From the NCBI GenBank assembly GCA_030427245.1, contig JAUHXA010000024.1:29435-93434 (forward strand): DNA of 64,000 nucleotides. The letters are read 5' to 3'. Source of the stretch: Bacteroidia bacterium. Its GTDB lineage: Bacteria; Bacteroidota; Bacteroidia; Chitinophagales; UBA2359. The position numbers and the translations under genes are program-made. Shown here one piece after another: positions 1 through 8,871 of this stretch. The notes below the pieces were generated by a model. That model did not search any database. It was given only the letters and a program-made list of their open reading frames with translations, and was not told the origin of the DNA. Positions within the stretch are counted from its first letter, which is position 1, and the number at the start of each line of letters is the position of its first letter.

Positions 1-421
1 TTTGGGCTTCGGTGCCGTAATAGACGATGGGCAGTGAACCAATTGAAGTTTGTGCGCCAATCGTTGTAGCAAAGGAATAAGCACCAGATATTTTCTCGGA
101 GAAGATGGTATTAGAGGTAAAATCCAAGCCCATGCCGCCATACTCTTCGGGTATGCCGATGCCACACAAGCCCAATTCTGCCGCTTTCCGAAATACTTCC
201 AAAATCTCTGGTCGGTCTTCTTCCTTGCTGATTTCCAATTCTCTTCCTCGCTTGAAGAAAGGTTCTTGGATTTCTTTGACACAAAAATCTGTCACCATTT
301 CTGCAATCATTTGCTGCTCTTCGCTCCATTCTTCGGAGATAAAAACGTCATTTGGATTGGTTTCTTCAATTAGGAAATGTCCGCCTTTGCAGGTGGAGTT
401 TGTTTGAGTTGTTATTGTCAT
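1..421 (-). CDS. Acyl-CoA dehydrogenase, N-terminal part (runs off the window)
   Basis: The reverse strand reads open from an ATG at 421 down to base 2, giving about 140 residues without a stop. The protein starts MTITTQTNSTCKGGHFLIEE and contains EEQQMIAEMVTDFCVKE and CGIGIPEEYGGMGLDF, the N-terminal helical domain and the IPEEYGG-type segment of FAD-dependent acyl-CoA dehydrogenases. These enzymes oxidise acyl-CoA to enoyl-CoA in fatty-acid beta-oxidation. The long N-terminal extension with the KGGxFLI motif is what I remember from the roughly 600-residue Bacteroidota type. The catalytic glutamate and C-terminal domains lie outside the window, so substrate length cannot be judged. A crotonase at 3990-4862 may serve the same pathway but is not in an operon with it. 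Confidence 0.85.
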   Translation of the reverse strand, partial: MTITTQTNSTCKGGHFLIEETNPNDVFISEEWSEEQQMIAEMVTDFCVKEIQEPFFKRGRELEISKEEDRPEILEVFRKAAELGLCGIGIPEEYGGMGLDFTSNTIFSEKISGAYSFATTIGAQTSIGSLPIVYYGTEAQ

Positions 422-681
422 TGGATTAGAGGTTGTGTTGAAGTACTTTTTTTTGTAAATATACGCTATTATTTTTCTGTGTGTAAATCAAAAAAGAGCA
501 ACAGGTTCTAAACCTTGTGCAATGTCGACCAAAGGCATTGAAAAGGTCAAAAATCGCTTCAACAACAAAGGACTTTTTTGGGAAATGAAAACACTGCCCG
601 ACAAAACGAAAAGTTGAAATGTCACTTTTGTTAAAGAAGGTTGTGAAGGCGTTGTTTAAGGCACCTTAAATCAGTCTCTCC

Positions 682-3399
682 CTAAATCCTTCCGCTTCTC
701 TCCAACATCCCCTTAAAGTGTTCTCCAAATTCCTTGTTCTCCATCAATTCTTCCATCGTCAAGTGCATTCGATAACGCCAATAATGTGGAATCACATCAG
801 GCTGATTGATGCGTTCTTTTTCAGGATTTGGATGTTGCAGTTCTTCGCTCATACCCAACAAATCCGACAGCGGAAATACTGCCCACATACTCGGAAAATC
901 CAAATGTTGCTGAACAATTTGCTGTGACAGATCCGTAGAACAGGTAGCTGGAGCTTGTCCGCTACGCTGCAATTCATTGTTGTAAAACCGCTGAATGTAA
1001 TCCCTCTTACTCTCTTTCCACCACAGGCGAATCGGCTGACTGTCATGCGTTGATGGGCTGCAAACCGATAGATATGGCACATCGGCGGCTTGTAAAAATT
1101 CTGTATTTGGATTTTTGGACATACTCTGAATTTCGAGGGTTAACAAGTCCAAATCCTTCAATACTTGCGGCACACAAGCGGGAATCATACCCAAATCTTC
1201 GGCACAAATCAGCATATCCGTTGCCGCCTTGATAGAAGGCAGTTTGGTCATTGCAGATTCCGTCCAAAGTTCTTCTTGACGGTTAAAGAAATAATCTTGA
1301 TACAAGGCTTGCAGGTTGCCTTGAACATGGGAAGGAAAATACCGAAAAGAACGGGTATTTTGAAGTCCAAAACGGGGGTGAAAAGCTTGTTTTTCAGAAC
1401 CGCTTTCTTCAATAAACAAGACTTCACCATGCAGTTTCAACAATCCATGCTTCAAATGAATCTGTCCCTCATTTGCGTTTGATTTGAAATAATCGTCCAC
1501 CTTGCGTTGGGTGTCAAAATCCGCTTGAAAAGCAAAACGATTGCCGACCGAAGGCTGCAAAAAAGTGTGCATCACGTAATCTGCTTGATCGCCGAAAAGT
1601 TCGAGTAGGTGTTCGTGGGTGATGAAGGGTTTGCAGAGTCTATCGTAGTCAAAGCCGATTCCTCTTTGATAAAATTCACTGACTGTCACTGGAATAGCGG
1701 GGTAGAAATAACCCAGTTTGGCTTGTGTGGAATGGTAAGGGACTTGCCAAATTCGGAAAAAGCCCAAAATGTGGTCAATCCGAAAGGCATCAAAATACCT
1801 CGAAAGTATCTTCAATCGGTTTTGCCACCACGCATAGCCATCTCGTGCCATTACATTCCAATTGTAGGTCGGGAAGCCCCAATTTTGTCCTTCGTCAGAA
1901 AACTGATCGGGTGGCGCACCCGCTTGTGCATCCATGTGATAGAGGTGTGGCTGTGTCCAAGCATCAACGCTGTGTCGGTAAATCCCTATCGGAATGTCTC
2001 CTTTCAAAACAATGTTGTGTTTTCGGGCGTATTCGCTGACTTCATGCAGTTGTTTGTCCAAATAAAATTGAAGAAAATAGTAAAAGGCAATGTCGTCAAA
2101 GCTTTCACTTTTTTCACTGCAAGCCTGTTCCATCCTTTCCTCCGAGAAAGTGCTGTTTTCGCCCCATTCATTGAAGTTGGCAGTACCATGTTGGTCTCTC
2201 AATACGCAGAAAAAGGCGTAGGATTTGAGCCAATGTTTGCTGCCTTCAAAGAAAGTTTTGAAGGCTTTGCTTTTGAGAAACTTGCCTTTGGTCGCTTCAA
2301 AAATTTGTCGGGCAAATCGAAGTTTGTTTTGATTGACCAATTCATAATCAACGGTTTCCAAAGCGTTGAGTTGCAATTGAAGGTCTTGGTATTCTTTTTT
2401 ATCAATTACTTTTTTGAATCCGTCTATCGCTTCAATGTTCAAATACATCGGATGTAAGGCAAAAACGGAAATGGCAGCGTAGGGATAGGAGTCAATCCAA
2501 GTACCTGTGGCCGAAGTGTCGTTGATAGGCAGGATTTGTGCCATTTTCATACCAACTTGTGCCGCCCAATCCACAAACAATTTGATGTCGGTAAATTCAC
2601 CAATTCCCAAACCGTTTTTTGTTCGAAGCGAAAAAACGGGAATCGCCATGCCTGTACCTTTCCAGTCGCCTTTCGGATGCTTGAAATAGTGATCATAAAC
2701 GATGTTGAGGTGATGATCTTTGATTTGGTGAGACGGCAAAACTCGATTCTCACCGTCTTCCCAATAGACGACTTCTTTTGTTTTGGTATCGTAAATGCCG
2801 TATTTGTATTCGATGTTCATCCCTGCCACAAAGGACACACTGCCCGACCAAAGCGGATAGTCTTCGTTCCCCAACAAAAGTGGCTTGCCTGTTCCCCAAT
2901 TGCCCAATGCGGGAATATTGCCCAATACGCAAAGTCTTTGGTGCTGTTCGACTCTCGGCACATTGATTTGAAAGCGAATAATGGGATGGGCTACCGATTT
3001 TTTGGCTTTGGGAAAAGGGGATTTGTATTTTTTGGGATGGAAAATCACCTTCAAAAATGCGGAATTGTACAGCGCATTTTCGGGATGATACTTCGCCCGC
3101 CAAGCATCCTTCAAGGCAATGTTTTCACTCTGTTCCTCCTGTTCGTTCGTCAAAGAAAAAGTCCGATAGTCTCCCCATTCTCGCTTGAGTTCTTGATCTT
3201 CTTCATTGACCAAGACATATTGATACTCAAATGAAGGAACATCTACTTCAATGCTCTCTTCCCAATTCCCATCACCTTTGTGACTTAGTTTTAAGGCGGC
3301 AGACAAGTCGCCCTTGCCCAGTTCTGCAAGGTTTCCTGTCACTACGAGGCGTTCGCCCCATTGGGTGTGGTAGTTGGTTTTGAAGGTTATTTTTGGCAT
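682..3399 (-). CDS. malQ: 4-alpha-glucanotransferase (amylomaltase) with two N-terminal CBM20 domains
   Basis: A GH77 enzyme that transfers alpha-1,4-glucan chains between maltodextrins in the cytoplasm. Residues about 1-110 and 135-235 are two starch-binding CBM20-like domains; residues about 245-890 form the GH77 barrel. Visible catalytic positions are the nucleophile D542 in AFRIDHILGFFRIW, the acid/base E734 in CAEDLGMIP and D786 in STHDSQPIRLWW. At 905 residues it is much longer than the 500-700-residue E. coli/Thermus type and resembles the plant DPE2 layout, which is also known in Bacteroidetes. No signal peptide is seen. It stands alone, with a promoter-like box about 40 bp upstream. 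Family assignment is firm; the maltose/heteroglycan preference suggested by DPE2 is inference. Confidence 0.95.
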   Translation of the reverse strand: MPKITFKTNYHTQWGERLVVTGNLAELGKGDLSAALKLSHKGDGNWEESIEVDVPSFEYQYVLVNEEDQELKREWGDYRTFSLTNEQEEQSENIALKDAWRAKYHPENALYNSAFLKVIFHPKKYKSPFPKAKKSVAHPIIRFQINVPRVEQHQRLCVLGNIPALGNWGTGKPLLLGNEDYPLWSGSVSFVAGMNIEYKYGIYDTKTKEVVYWEDGENRVLPSHQIKDHHLNIVYDHYFKHPKGDWKGTGMAIPVFSLRTKNGLGIGEFTDIKLFVDWAAQVGMKMAQILPINDTSATGTWIDSYPYAAISVFALHPMYLNIEAIDGFKKVIDKKEYQDLQLQLNALETVDYELVNQNKLRFARQIFEATKGKFLKSKAFKTFFEGSKHWLKSYAFFCVLRDQHGTANFNEWGENSTFSEERMEQACSEKSESFDDIAFYYFLQFYLDKQLHEVSEYARKHNIVLKGDIPIGIYRHSVDAWTQPHLYHMDAQAGAPPDQFSDEGQNWGFPTYNWNVMARDGYAWWQNRLKILSRYFDAFRIDHILGFFRIWQVPYHSTQAKLGYFYPAIPVTVSEFYQRGIGFDYDRLCKPFITHEHLLELFGDQADYVMHTFLQPSVGNRFAFQADFDTQRKVDDYFKSNANEGQIHLKHGLLKLHGEVLFIEESGSEKQAFHPRFGLQNTRSFRYFPSHVQGNLQALYQDYFFNRQEELWTESAMTKLPSIKAATDMLICAEDLGMIPACVPQVLKDLDLLTLEIQSMSKNPNTEFLQAADVPYLSVCSPSTHDSQPIRLWWKESKRDYIQRFYNNELQRSGQAPATCSTDLSQQIVQQHLDFPSMWAVFPLSDLLGMSEELQHPNPEKERINQPDVIPHYWRYRMHLTMEELMENKEFGEHFKGMLERSGRI

Positions 3400-3434
3400 G
3401 ACTGTTAGTTGTTTTGATTTTTCTTGTATTAAGG

Positions 3435-3442
3435 CAAAATTA
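3435..3442 (-). promoter_or_regulatory. Putative -7 promoter box for malQ
   Basis: On the minus strand the bases read TAATTTTG, matching the TAnnTTTG -7 element of the Bacteroidota primary sigma factor. It lies 36 bp before the malQ start. No clear -33 TTG is present at the usual distance, so confidence is modest. Confidence 0.4.
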
Positions 3443-3498
3443 GGAAATAAAGCGTTTTGAAGAGGGTTTTAGAGAATTGTTTTTTTGTTTGGTGGGAA

Positions 3499-3920
3499 AT
3501 GGATATATTTAAGGGGATTATCCATCAAGTTGAAGGCGGCCATGTATTGGCAGGCTATAACTATTTTCCTATAAATATGGTTGGATGGTGACGATTGATG
3601 AAGAAGGTAATTTTTGTGAGGAATTGGGTTGTGTGGAGACGATTGTAAATATTGAGAACACAGAGGCACAGGAACACAGAGGTTTTTTGCAGATTGGTCC
3701 GAATCCTGTGAGAGATAGGGCTAAAATCAACTACCAAATTCCCAAAGATGGACTTTTACAAGTATATGATTTGCAGGGTAAATTAATGGAGAGTTGGGAA
3801 TTGAAAATGGAGGATGAAGCATTGGATTTGGATATTGAAGCTTGGGAGAGTGGATTGTATTTGTATAAAGTCAGCATTGAAGGAAGAGAAGTGAGTAGTG
3901 GGAAATTGGTGGTTGAATAA
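3499..3920 (+). pseudogene. Remnant of a secreted protein: orphan T9SS C-terminal sorting domain
   Basis: An open frame from 3585 to 3920 encodes 111 residues that are almost entirely a type A T9SS sorting domain: IGPNPVRDRAKINYQI, then LLQVYDLQGKLMESWEL and SGLYLYKVSIEGREVSSGKLVVE. In T9SS cargo this domain is the extreme C-terminus of a large exported protein; here there is no cargo and no signal peptide. A second frame from 3499 encodes GIIHQVEGGHVLAGYNYFPI, which looks like the DGGxxLAGYxxS repeat of secreted beta-propeller-like proteins, and it stops where the first frame starts. The simplest reading is a truncated and frameshifted cargo gene. The linker ENTEAQEHRG comes from an ACACAGAGG-rich stretch (3658-3684) that looks like inserted repetitive DNA. 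Confidence 0.6.
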
Positions 3921-3947
3921 CCATTGAAGTAGAAAAGCCAACACCAA

Positions 3948-3991
3948 AATGAATGAAAAGAGAAGGATTTATTCCCTCCTTTTCATTCATT
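3948..3991. terminator. Hairpin between convergent genes
   Basis: The arms AATGAATGAAAAG (3948-3960) and CTTTTCATTCATT (3979-3991) form a 13-bp stem, extended inward by a GGA/TCC-type pairing. It sits between the plus-strand remnant ending at 3920 and the minus-strand crotonase ending at 3990, as expected of a bidirectional terminator. Confidence 0.55.
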
Positions 3992-4862
3992 ACTCCCACC
4001 AAGGATAAAACCTTGGCATTTCCGAAGCCTTCTGCGTAAAATTCGGCTTGCGCTTCTCCAAAAAAGAAGCAACTCCTTCCTTGCCATCCGCTAAACTCGC
4101 ATAATAAATCGCCAGAGAATCCACCTTGTGTGCCTCAATCGGATGCGCTGTTGCGGCATTTCGATACATCATTTGTCGGGTCAAGGCAATCGCAACGGGG
4201 CTGTGTGCTGCGATTTTTCGAGCGATTTTGTAGGCTTCTTCAAGGAGTTCATCGGCGGGGTAAATGCCCTTCACATAACCCGCCGCCAAAGCCGCTTCAG
4301 GTTTCAGAATTTCGCCCGTATAAGTCCACTCCAAAGCCGTAGAGATGCCCACAATTCGGGGCAAAAACCAAGTCGAACAAGCTTCGGGTGTGATGCCGAT
4401 TTTGTTGAAGACAAAGCCAATTCGTGCATATTCCGAAGCCAAGCGAATGTCCATTGCACAGGTCATCGTTGCGCCAATGCCAACAGCCGCCCCATTGATA
4501 GCCGCAATCACGGGCTTTTTGCAGTCGTAAATCGCCAAAGTCACTCGTCCTCCCGTATCCCTCACGCCTTCAATCATTTCGGGTTCATCCAAACGATTTT
4601 CCATGTCTTCCATTGTAGGGTGAAAATCTTCGTCCAAACCAAAGACATTGCCCACTACGGACAAGTCCATTCCCGCACAAAAAGCACGTCCTGCCCCCGT
4701 CACAACAATCACTCGAATGTTGTCGTCTTCACTTGCTTTATTGAAAACATCCACCAACTCATTTGCCATTTCCACCGTAAAAGCATTCATTTTGTCGGGG
4801 CGATTCAAAGTAAGCGTTAAAATATAATCTTTGACTTCTAATTTTAGTGTGTTGTATTTCAT
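3990..4862 (-). CDS. Enoyl-CoA hydratase/isomerase (crotonase) family protein
   Basis: A cytoplasmic crotonase-fold enzyme of 290 residues, probably hydrating or isomerising enoyl-CoA. The N-terminus LTLNRPDKMNAF and the oxyanion-hole segments AGRAFCAGMDLS and AAINGAAVGIGATMTCAMDIRLAS are typical. Residues ERKPNF near the C-terminus match the usual FxEKRxPxF signature. The segment after the first oxyanion loop is longer than in classical hydratases, with about 30 extra acidic residues. The exact substrate cannot be told from these motifs. It overlaps the hairpin at its 3' end and is followed upstream by a gap of 75 bp before the helicase gene, so co-transcription with the helicase is possible. 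Confidence 0.85.
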   Translation of the reverse strand: MKYNTLKLEVKDYILTLTLNRPDKMNAFTVEMANELVDVFNKASEDDNIRVIVVTGAGRAFCAGMDLSVVGNVFGLDEDFHPTMEDMENRLDEPEMIEGVRDTGGRVTLAIYDCKKPVIAAINGAAVGIGATMTCAMDIRLASEYARIGFVFNKIGITPEACSTWFLPRIVGISTALEWTYTGEILKPEAALAAGYVKGIYPADELLEEAYKIARKIAAHSPVAIALTRQMMYRNAATAHPIEAHKVDSLAIYYASLADGKEGVASFLEKRKPNFTQKASEMPRFYPWWE

Positions 4863-4937
4863 GAGTATGAATAAAAGTAAAAATGAAAAAAATACACGAA
4901 GAACAGAAAATGCAGAATCTTATCTCCCAATATCCAA

Positions 4938-6092
4938 TCAGAATCCATGTAAATCAACTTCCTCTGTATAACTCAATTGAATCCATTTCCCCATTTTCTT
5001 TTGAATGATTTTGAAATGATGTAACTCTTCTTTTGTCACCAAAGAAATTGCATCACCCGAAGCCTCCGCTCGTCCCGTTCTACCAATTCGATGAATATAG
5101 TCCTTAGGCGATCGGGGCAATTCGTAGTTGATGACACAAGGTAAAAACTCTATGTCAATTCCACGAGAAAGTAAGTCCGTTGCGACCAAAATCCGCACCT
5201 CCCCCGCTTTGAATTTTGCCAAAGCCCTCGTTCTTGCCCCCTGTGATTTTTTGCCGTGAATCGCCAAAGCTTCTATTCCGTTTTTCTTCAATTTGAGAAC
5301 CACATTGTCGACTTTTCGAGACGAAGAAGCAAAAATCAAAACCTGTTTCCAATCTTTTGTTTGGAGCAAGTAGCGCAAAAATGGCCCTTTTCTCTCCTCT
5401 GTCACCAAATAAGCAGATTGATTGATGAGTTCTATATCGGTTTCCTTGCTTTCGCTTTTCTCTTCAATTTTTATAACCTCGGGATTCGTCAACAAAAGCG
5501 ACTTGACTTCTTGCACCTCCTTGCTGAGTGTAGCCGAAAAGAGGAGATTTTGCCGCCTCTTGGGCAGCAATGCCAAAATTTCATTGATTTCTTCCTGAAA
5601 ACTGCGGTTCAGCATTTTGTCAGCTTCGTCCAATACAAGCGTTTTCACATCAGATAGATGCACCGCTTTTGAAGCGACCAACTCCAATAGTCTCCCGGGT
5701 GTTGCAGTCAAAACATGCACATTTTGCAGGGCAATCATTTGAGGATTGATGGACACCCCTCCAAAAACGGCTAAGGACTTGATGTGTTTGGGTAAAAGGT
5801 TTCCAAACTCCTGAAAAACTTCCTGAACTTGCATCGCCAATTCTCTTGTAGGCACCAAGACCAAGACCTTTACATGCCTATTCTTCAAAGCTCGATCTAC
5901 CTGCAATTTCATCAAAATAGGCAGCACAAAACTTGCCGTTTTTCCCGAACCCGTTTTCGCAATACCCAATACGTCCTTGCCCATCAAAACGTGGGGAATA
6001 GCAGCTTTTTGGATAGGCGTAGCTTGTTTGTAATCGAGCGAAGCCAAAGCTTCGATTAAGGAAGAGGGTAAACCCAAGTTGTTGAAAGACAT
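4938..6092 (-). CDS. DEAD-box ATP-dependent RNA helicase (RhlE/CshA-like)
   Basis: A cytoplasmic RNA helicase of 384 residues. All core motifs are present in order: Q motif (ATPIQKAAIP), Walker A AKTGSGKT at 45-52, PTRELA, TPGRLLEL, DEAD at 155-158, SAT at 186-188, then the second RecA domain with LIFASS, VATDLLSRGIDI and HRIGRTGRA. There is almost no C-terminal extension after the helicase core, so this is a minimal form without the basic tail seen in RhlE or CsdA. Such enzymes help in RNA decay, ribosome assembly or cold adaptation; the specific role is not visible here. Confidence 0.93.
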   Translation of the reverse strand: MSFNNLGLPSSLIEALASLDYKQATPIQKAAIPHVLMGKDVLGIAKTGSGKTASFVLPILMKLQVDRALKNRHVKVLVLVPTRELAMQVQEVFQEFGNLLPKHIKSLAVFGGVSINPQMIALQNVHVLTATPGRLLELVASKAVHLSDVKTLVLDEADKMLNRSFQEEINEILALLPKRRQNLLFSATLSKEVQEVKSLLLTNPEVIKIEEKSESKETDIELINQSAYLVTEERKGPFLRYLLQTKDWKQVLIFASSSRKVDNVVLKLKKNGIEALAIHGKKSQGARTRALAKFKAGEVRILVATDLLSRGIDIEFLPCVINYELPRSPKDYIHRIGRTGRAEASGDAISLVTKEELHHFKIIQKKMGKWIQLSYTEEVDLHGF

Positions 6093-6120
6093 TTTTTGTT
6101 TTTGATGTAGAAAATAAAAA

Positions 6121-6159
6121 TTAAAAAAGTGTCAGAAATATAGGAATCTCTGACACTTT
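6121..6159 (-). terminator. Rho-independent terminator after the TlpA-like gene
   Basis: AAAGTGTCAGA (6126-6136) pairs with TCTGACACTTT (6149-6159), an 11-bp perfect stem. On the minus strand the hairpin is followed by a T-run (the A-run at 6123-6128 on the plus strand), directly downstream of the gene ending at 6204. Confidence 0.8.
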
Positions 6160-6203
6160 GTAGATAGGATTTTGTGATGAAATGCTGTTTCATCCAAAAA
6201 AAA

Positions 6204-7232
6204 TTAAGCCCCGAAAAGCTCTTCCAATTTTTTCTCCAATCGTTCACCACGTAGGTTTTTGGCGATGATTTTACCTTCTGCATCCAAAAGGAAAGTTTGA
6301 GGAATTGATTTGACGCTATACAGCGCAGCCGCCGAAGATTTCCAGCCACCCAAATCACTTACGTGACCAGGCCACACCAAGTTATCTTGCTCAATCGCTT
6401 GAACCCATTTATCTTTGGTACGATCCAATGAAACGCTATACACTTCAAATCCTTTGTCTTTGTATTTCTCATAAATACGCACTACATTGGGATTTTCACG
6501 ACGACAAGGACGACACCAACTAGCCCAAAAGTCCACCAATACTACTTTCCCCTTCAACGAAGACAAATTGATGTTGGCACCTTCAGGAGAAGGCAATTCA
6601 ATGTCGGGAGCTACTTGTCCAACAGCCGTATTCAAGACCGACTGAAGAGATTGCAGGTAAGCCGTATATTCTTGGTAAGTTTTCGTATTCGGCATTTCTT
6701 TTTCAAGACGTTCTTTTACTCTGTCAAAAGAAGCCTTGTGTGATTCGATGTTCAAAGAACCCACTGCAATGCGAGCCAAAAGAGGACTTTTCACAGTGTC
6801 AATGAAGTTCACCAAGTACTGTTCGTTCACCTTGCGGCTGCGAATACCTTTGATCAACTCGTGCAACTGCGCTGTCTCAGAAGAACCTTTGAAGGTCGCA
6901 TTTTGAAGGTCTTTGTAATCTGCATTCACCTCCATTTTTTGATTGTCTAAAATCACCATAACTTGATTTTGACCAGGGCCAAATCTCAACATTCCCATGC
7001 CTTTTTCTGCCACTTGTCCTTTCATCTCAAACGTGCCATCTTCTGCCACAACCGCTGTGTCTATTACAGAAAAACGATTGTTGGCTACCTCACCCAAAAA
7101 CACTTTGGCTTTGGGCATAAAATTGTCTATTTTTCCTTTGATGATATAACCATCGTGATTGGAATCGGAGTCTTTCGTACAGCCTGCAAACATGGCAGTG
7201 AGTACAATAAACGTTATCAGTATTCGCTTCAT
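6204..7232 (-). CDS. TlpA-like thioredoxin-fold lipoprotein with DUF4369 domain
   Basis: A periplasmic disulfide oxidoreductase tethered to a membrane. The N-terminus MKRILITFIVLTAMFAGCTK is a lipoprotein signal with lipidated C18. Residues about 28-118 form a DUF4369 beta domain (GYIIKGKIDNF onward), 120-205 a helical linker and 205-342 the AhpC/TSA-thioredoxin domain with the active site C240-R-P-C243 in FWASWCRPCRREN and the cis-proline segment KSIPQTFLLD. The family reduces or isomerises disulfides of exported proteins. Bacteroidota carry many paralogues of this type, so a specific client cannot be assigned. It ends just before a strong terminator and appears monocistronic. Confidence 0.9.
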   Translation of the reverse strand: MKRILITFIVLTAMFAGCTKDSDSNHDGYIIKGKIDNFMPKAKVFLGEVANNRFSVIDTAVVAEDGTFEMKGQVAEKGMGMLRFGPGQNQVMVILDNQKMEVNADYKDLQNATFKGSSETAQLHELIKGIRSRKVNEQYLVNFIDTVKSPLLARIAVGSLNIESHKASFDRVKERLEKEMPNTKTYQEYTAYLQSLQSVLNTAVGQVAPDIELPSPEGANINLSSLKGKVVLVDFWASWCRPCRRENPNVVRIYEKYKDKGFEVYSVSLDRTKDKWVQAIEQDNLVWPGHVSDLGGWKSSAAALYSVKSIPQTFLLDAEGKIIAKNLRGERLEKKLEELFGA

Positions 7233-7290
7233 TTTTTACTGAATTTTTGTTTTTTTGGAATTGTTTATCTGAAATATAAATAGTTGAAAA

Positions 7291-8742
7291 TTAATTGACT
7301 TCCTTCAATTTTTTTGCCAACAATTTGTTGGTCAATTTTGGATCTGCCTTGCCTTTTGAAGCCTTCATGATTTGTCCCATAAAAAAACCTGTCATGCCTT
7401 TCCTGCCTTTTTGATACGCTTTCACCTTATCGGGAAATTGCTGCAATACCCGTTCTATGACTTCTTCAATGAAATCATCATCCGACTCCATCAGCAAGTT
7501 GAGACTTTTCGCCAAATTCAAAGCAGACATTTGGGGCTGTTCTATCCATTCAGGCAACAGTTTTTGAGCAGCCACCGAAAAACTTAACTGACCGTCTTTT
7601 ATCAAATGAATTAGCTCGACCAATTGTTTCGGCAACAGCGCAAAGTTACCAATATCTGCATTATTTTTATTGAGATATTCTTTGACAGGCCCCATTAACC
7701 AGTTTACAACAGCCTTGTAATCATCTGTATGTTTAATTGCTTCACAAAAATACGCTGCCATTTCCTTTTCATCTGTCAACACCCCTGCATCATAGGCAGA
7801 AAGTCCCAGTTTTTGGGTAAATTCATCCTGCAATGCTTTGGGTAAAGTAGGCATTTCGGCTTCAATAGCTGCAATGTATTCTTCGCTTACATACATCTGC
7901 GGTAAATCTGGCTCGGGAAAATAGCGGTAATCGTGTGCTAACTCTTTGTCACGAAGCGAAAATGTCGTTCCATTTGACGCATCAAAACTTCGTGTTTGAC
8001 GCTCTACTTGAACGCCTTTTTCCACCAATTTGATTTGTCTTTTGGTTTCAAATTCAATCGCCCGCTTCACATTCCGCAAAGAGTTGATGTTCTTCACCTC
8101 TACTCTTTCGCCGTATTCTTTCGCTCCCTTCAACATCACTGAAATATTCACATCACAGCGCAGATTTCCCTTTTCCATATCTGCATCGCTGATGCCCAAA
8201 TACCGCACAATTCGACGCATATCTGACACATACTGATAGGCTTCATCAGCCGAACGAATGTCGGGTTCGGATACAATTTCTACCAACGGTGTCCCTGCTC
8301 GATTGAGGTCAATCAACGAATAATTAGGGTCTTGATCGTGCGTACTTTTGCCTGCATCTTCTTCCAAATGAATTCGGGTGATACCTATCTTCTTGACCTC
8401 TCCATTTACTTCAATCGGCAAATAGCCATCGTAACAAATTGGGGTCAAATTTTGGGTGATTTGGTAGCCTTTCGGCAGGTCGGCATAAAAATAATTTTTT
8501 CGTGCAAAGCGATTGTGCCGTTCGATTTTGCAGTTGGTCGCCAAGCCAATTTTCACTGCATATTCCATAATGCGTTCATTCGCAAAAGGAAGCGTACCAG
8601 GATGCCCTAAGGTAATATAACTGATATTTGTATTAGGTTCTGCCCCAAAGCTGTTGGTGTCGGGCGCAAAAATCTTGCTGTTGGTCTGCAATTGAACATG
8701 GATTTCCAGTCCAATGACCGTTTCGTATTTTGAGATGTCCAA
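7291..8742 (-). CDS. gatB: Aspartyl/glutamyl-tRNA amidotransferase subunit B
   Basis: Subunit B of the GatCAB complex, which converts Glu-tRNA(Gln) or Asp-tRNA(Asn) to the amidated form in the cytoplasm. At 483 residues it has the normal length. The N-terminus YETVIGLEIHVQLQTNSKIF, the segment RKNYFYADLPKGYQITQ and DLNRAGTPLVEIVSEPDI are hallmark GatB motifs; the C-terminal YqeY-like domain ends with GFFMGQIMKASKGKADP. gatA and gatC are not in the window, so the complex is encoded from scattered loci. A TATCTTTG promoter box lies 33 bp upstream. Confidence 0.97.
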   Translation of the reverse strand: MDISKYETVIGLEIHVQLQTNSKIFAPDTNSFGAEPNTNISYITLGHPGTLPFANERIMEYAVKIGLATNCKIERHNRFARKNYFYADLPKGYQITQNLTPICYDGYLPIEVNGEVKKIGITRIHLEEDAGKSTHDQDPNYSLIDLNRAGTPLVEIVSEPDIRSADEAYQYVSDMRRIVRYLGISDADMEKGNLRCDVNISVMLKGAKEYGERVEVKNINSLRNVKRAIEFETKRQIKLVEKGVQVERQTRSFDASNGTTFSLRDKELAHDYRYFPEPDLPQMYVSEEYIAAIEAEMPTLPKALQDEFTQKLGLSAYDAGVLTDEKEMAAYFCEAIKHTDDYKAVVNWLMGPVKEYLNKNNADIGNFALLPKQLVELIHLIKDGQLSFSVAAQKLLPEWIEQPQMSALNLAKSLNLLMESDDDFIEEVIERVLQQFPDKVKAYQKGRKGMTGFFMGQIMKASKGKADPKLTNKLLAKKLKEVN

Positions 8743-8774
8743 ATTCTGAATTTCTTGTTTGAAGGTTTTAATTG

Positions 8775-8782
8775 CAAAGATA
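8775..8782 (-). promoter_or_regulatory. Putative -7 promoter box for gatB
   Basis: The minus strand reads TATCTTTG, an exact TAnnTTTG match, 33 bp before the gatB start; transcription would begin near 8768. No convincing -33 element is seen. Confidence 0.5.
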
Positions 8783-8871
8783 CGATTCTATCTGCAAGTT
8801 TTAGTGTTATCAACCCAAACGCAATTATCAACCCAAACACAACTATCCACTTAAACACCCAAACATCTTTT

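Noticed and set aside
1609..2457. 282-codon plus-strand frame opposite malQ
   Set aside because: Antisense shadow of a well-supported GH77 gene; composition is unnatural for a protein.
4128..4820. 230-codon plus-strand frame opposite the crotonase gene
   Set aside because: Cysteine/histidine-rich antisense shadow of a clear gene.
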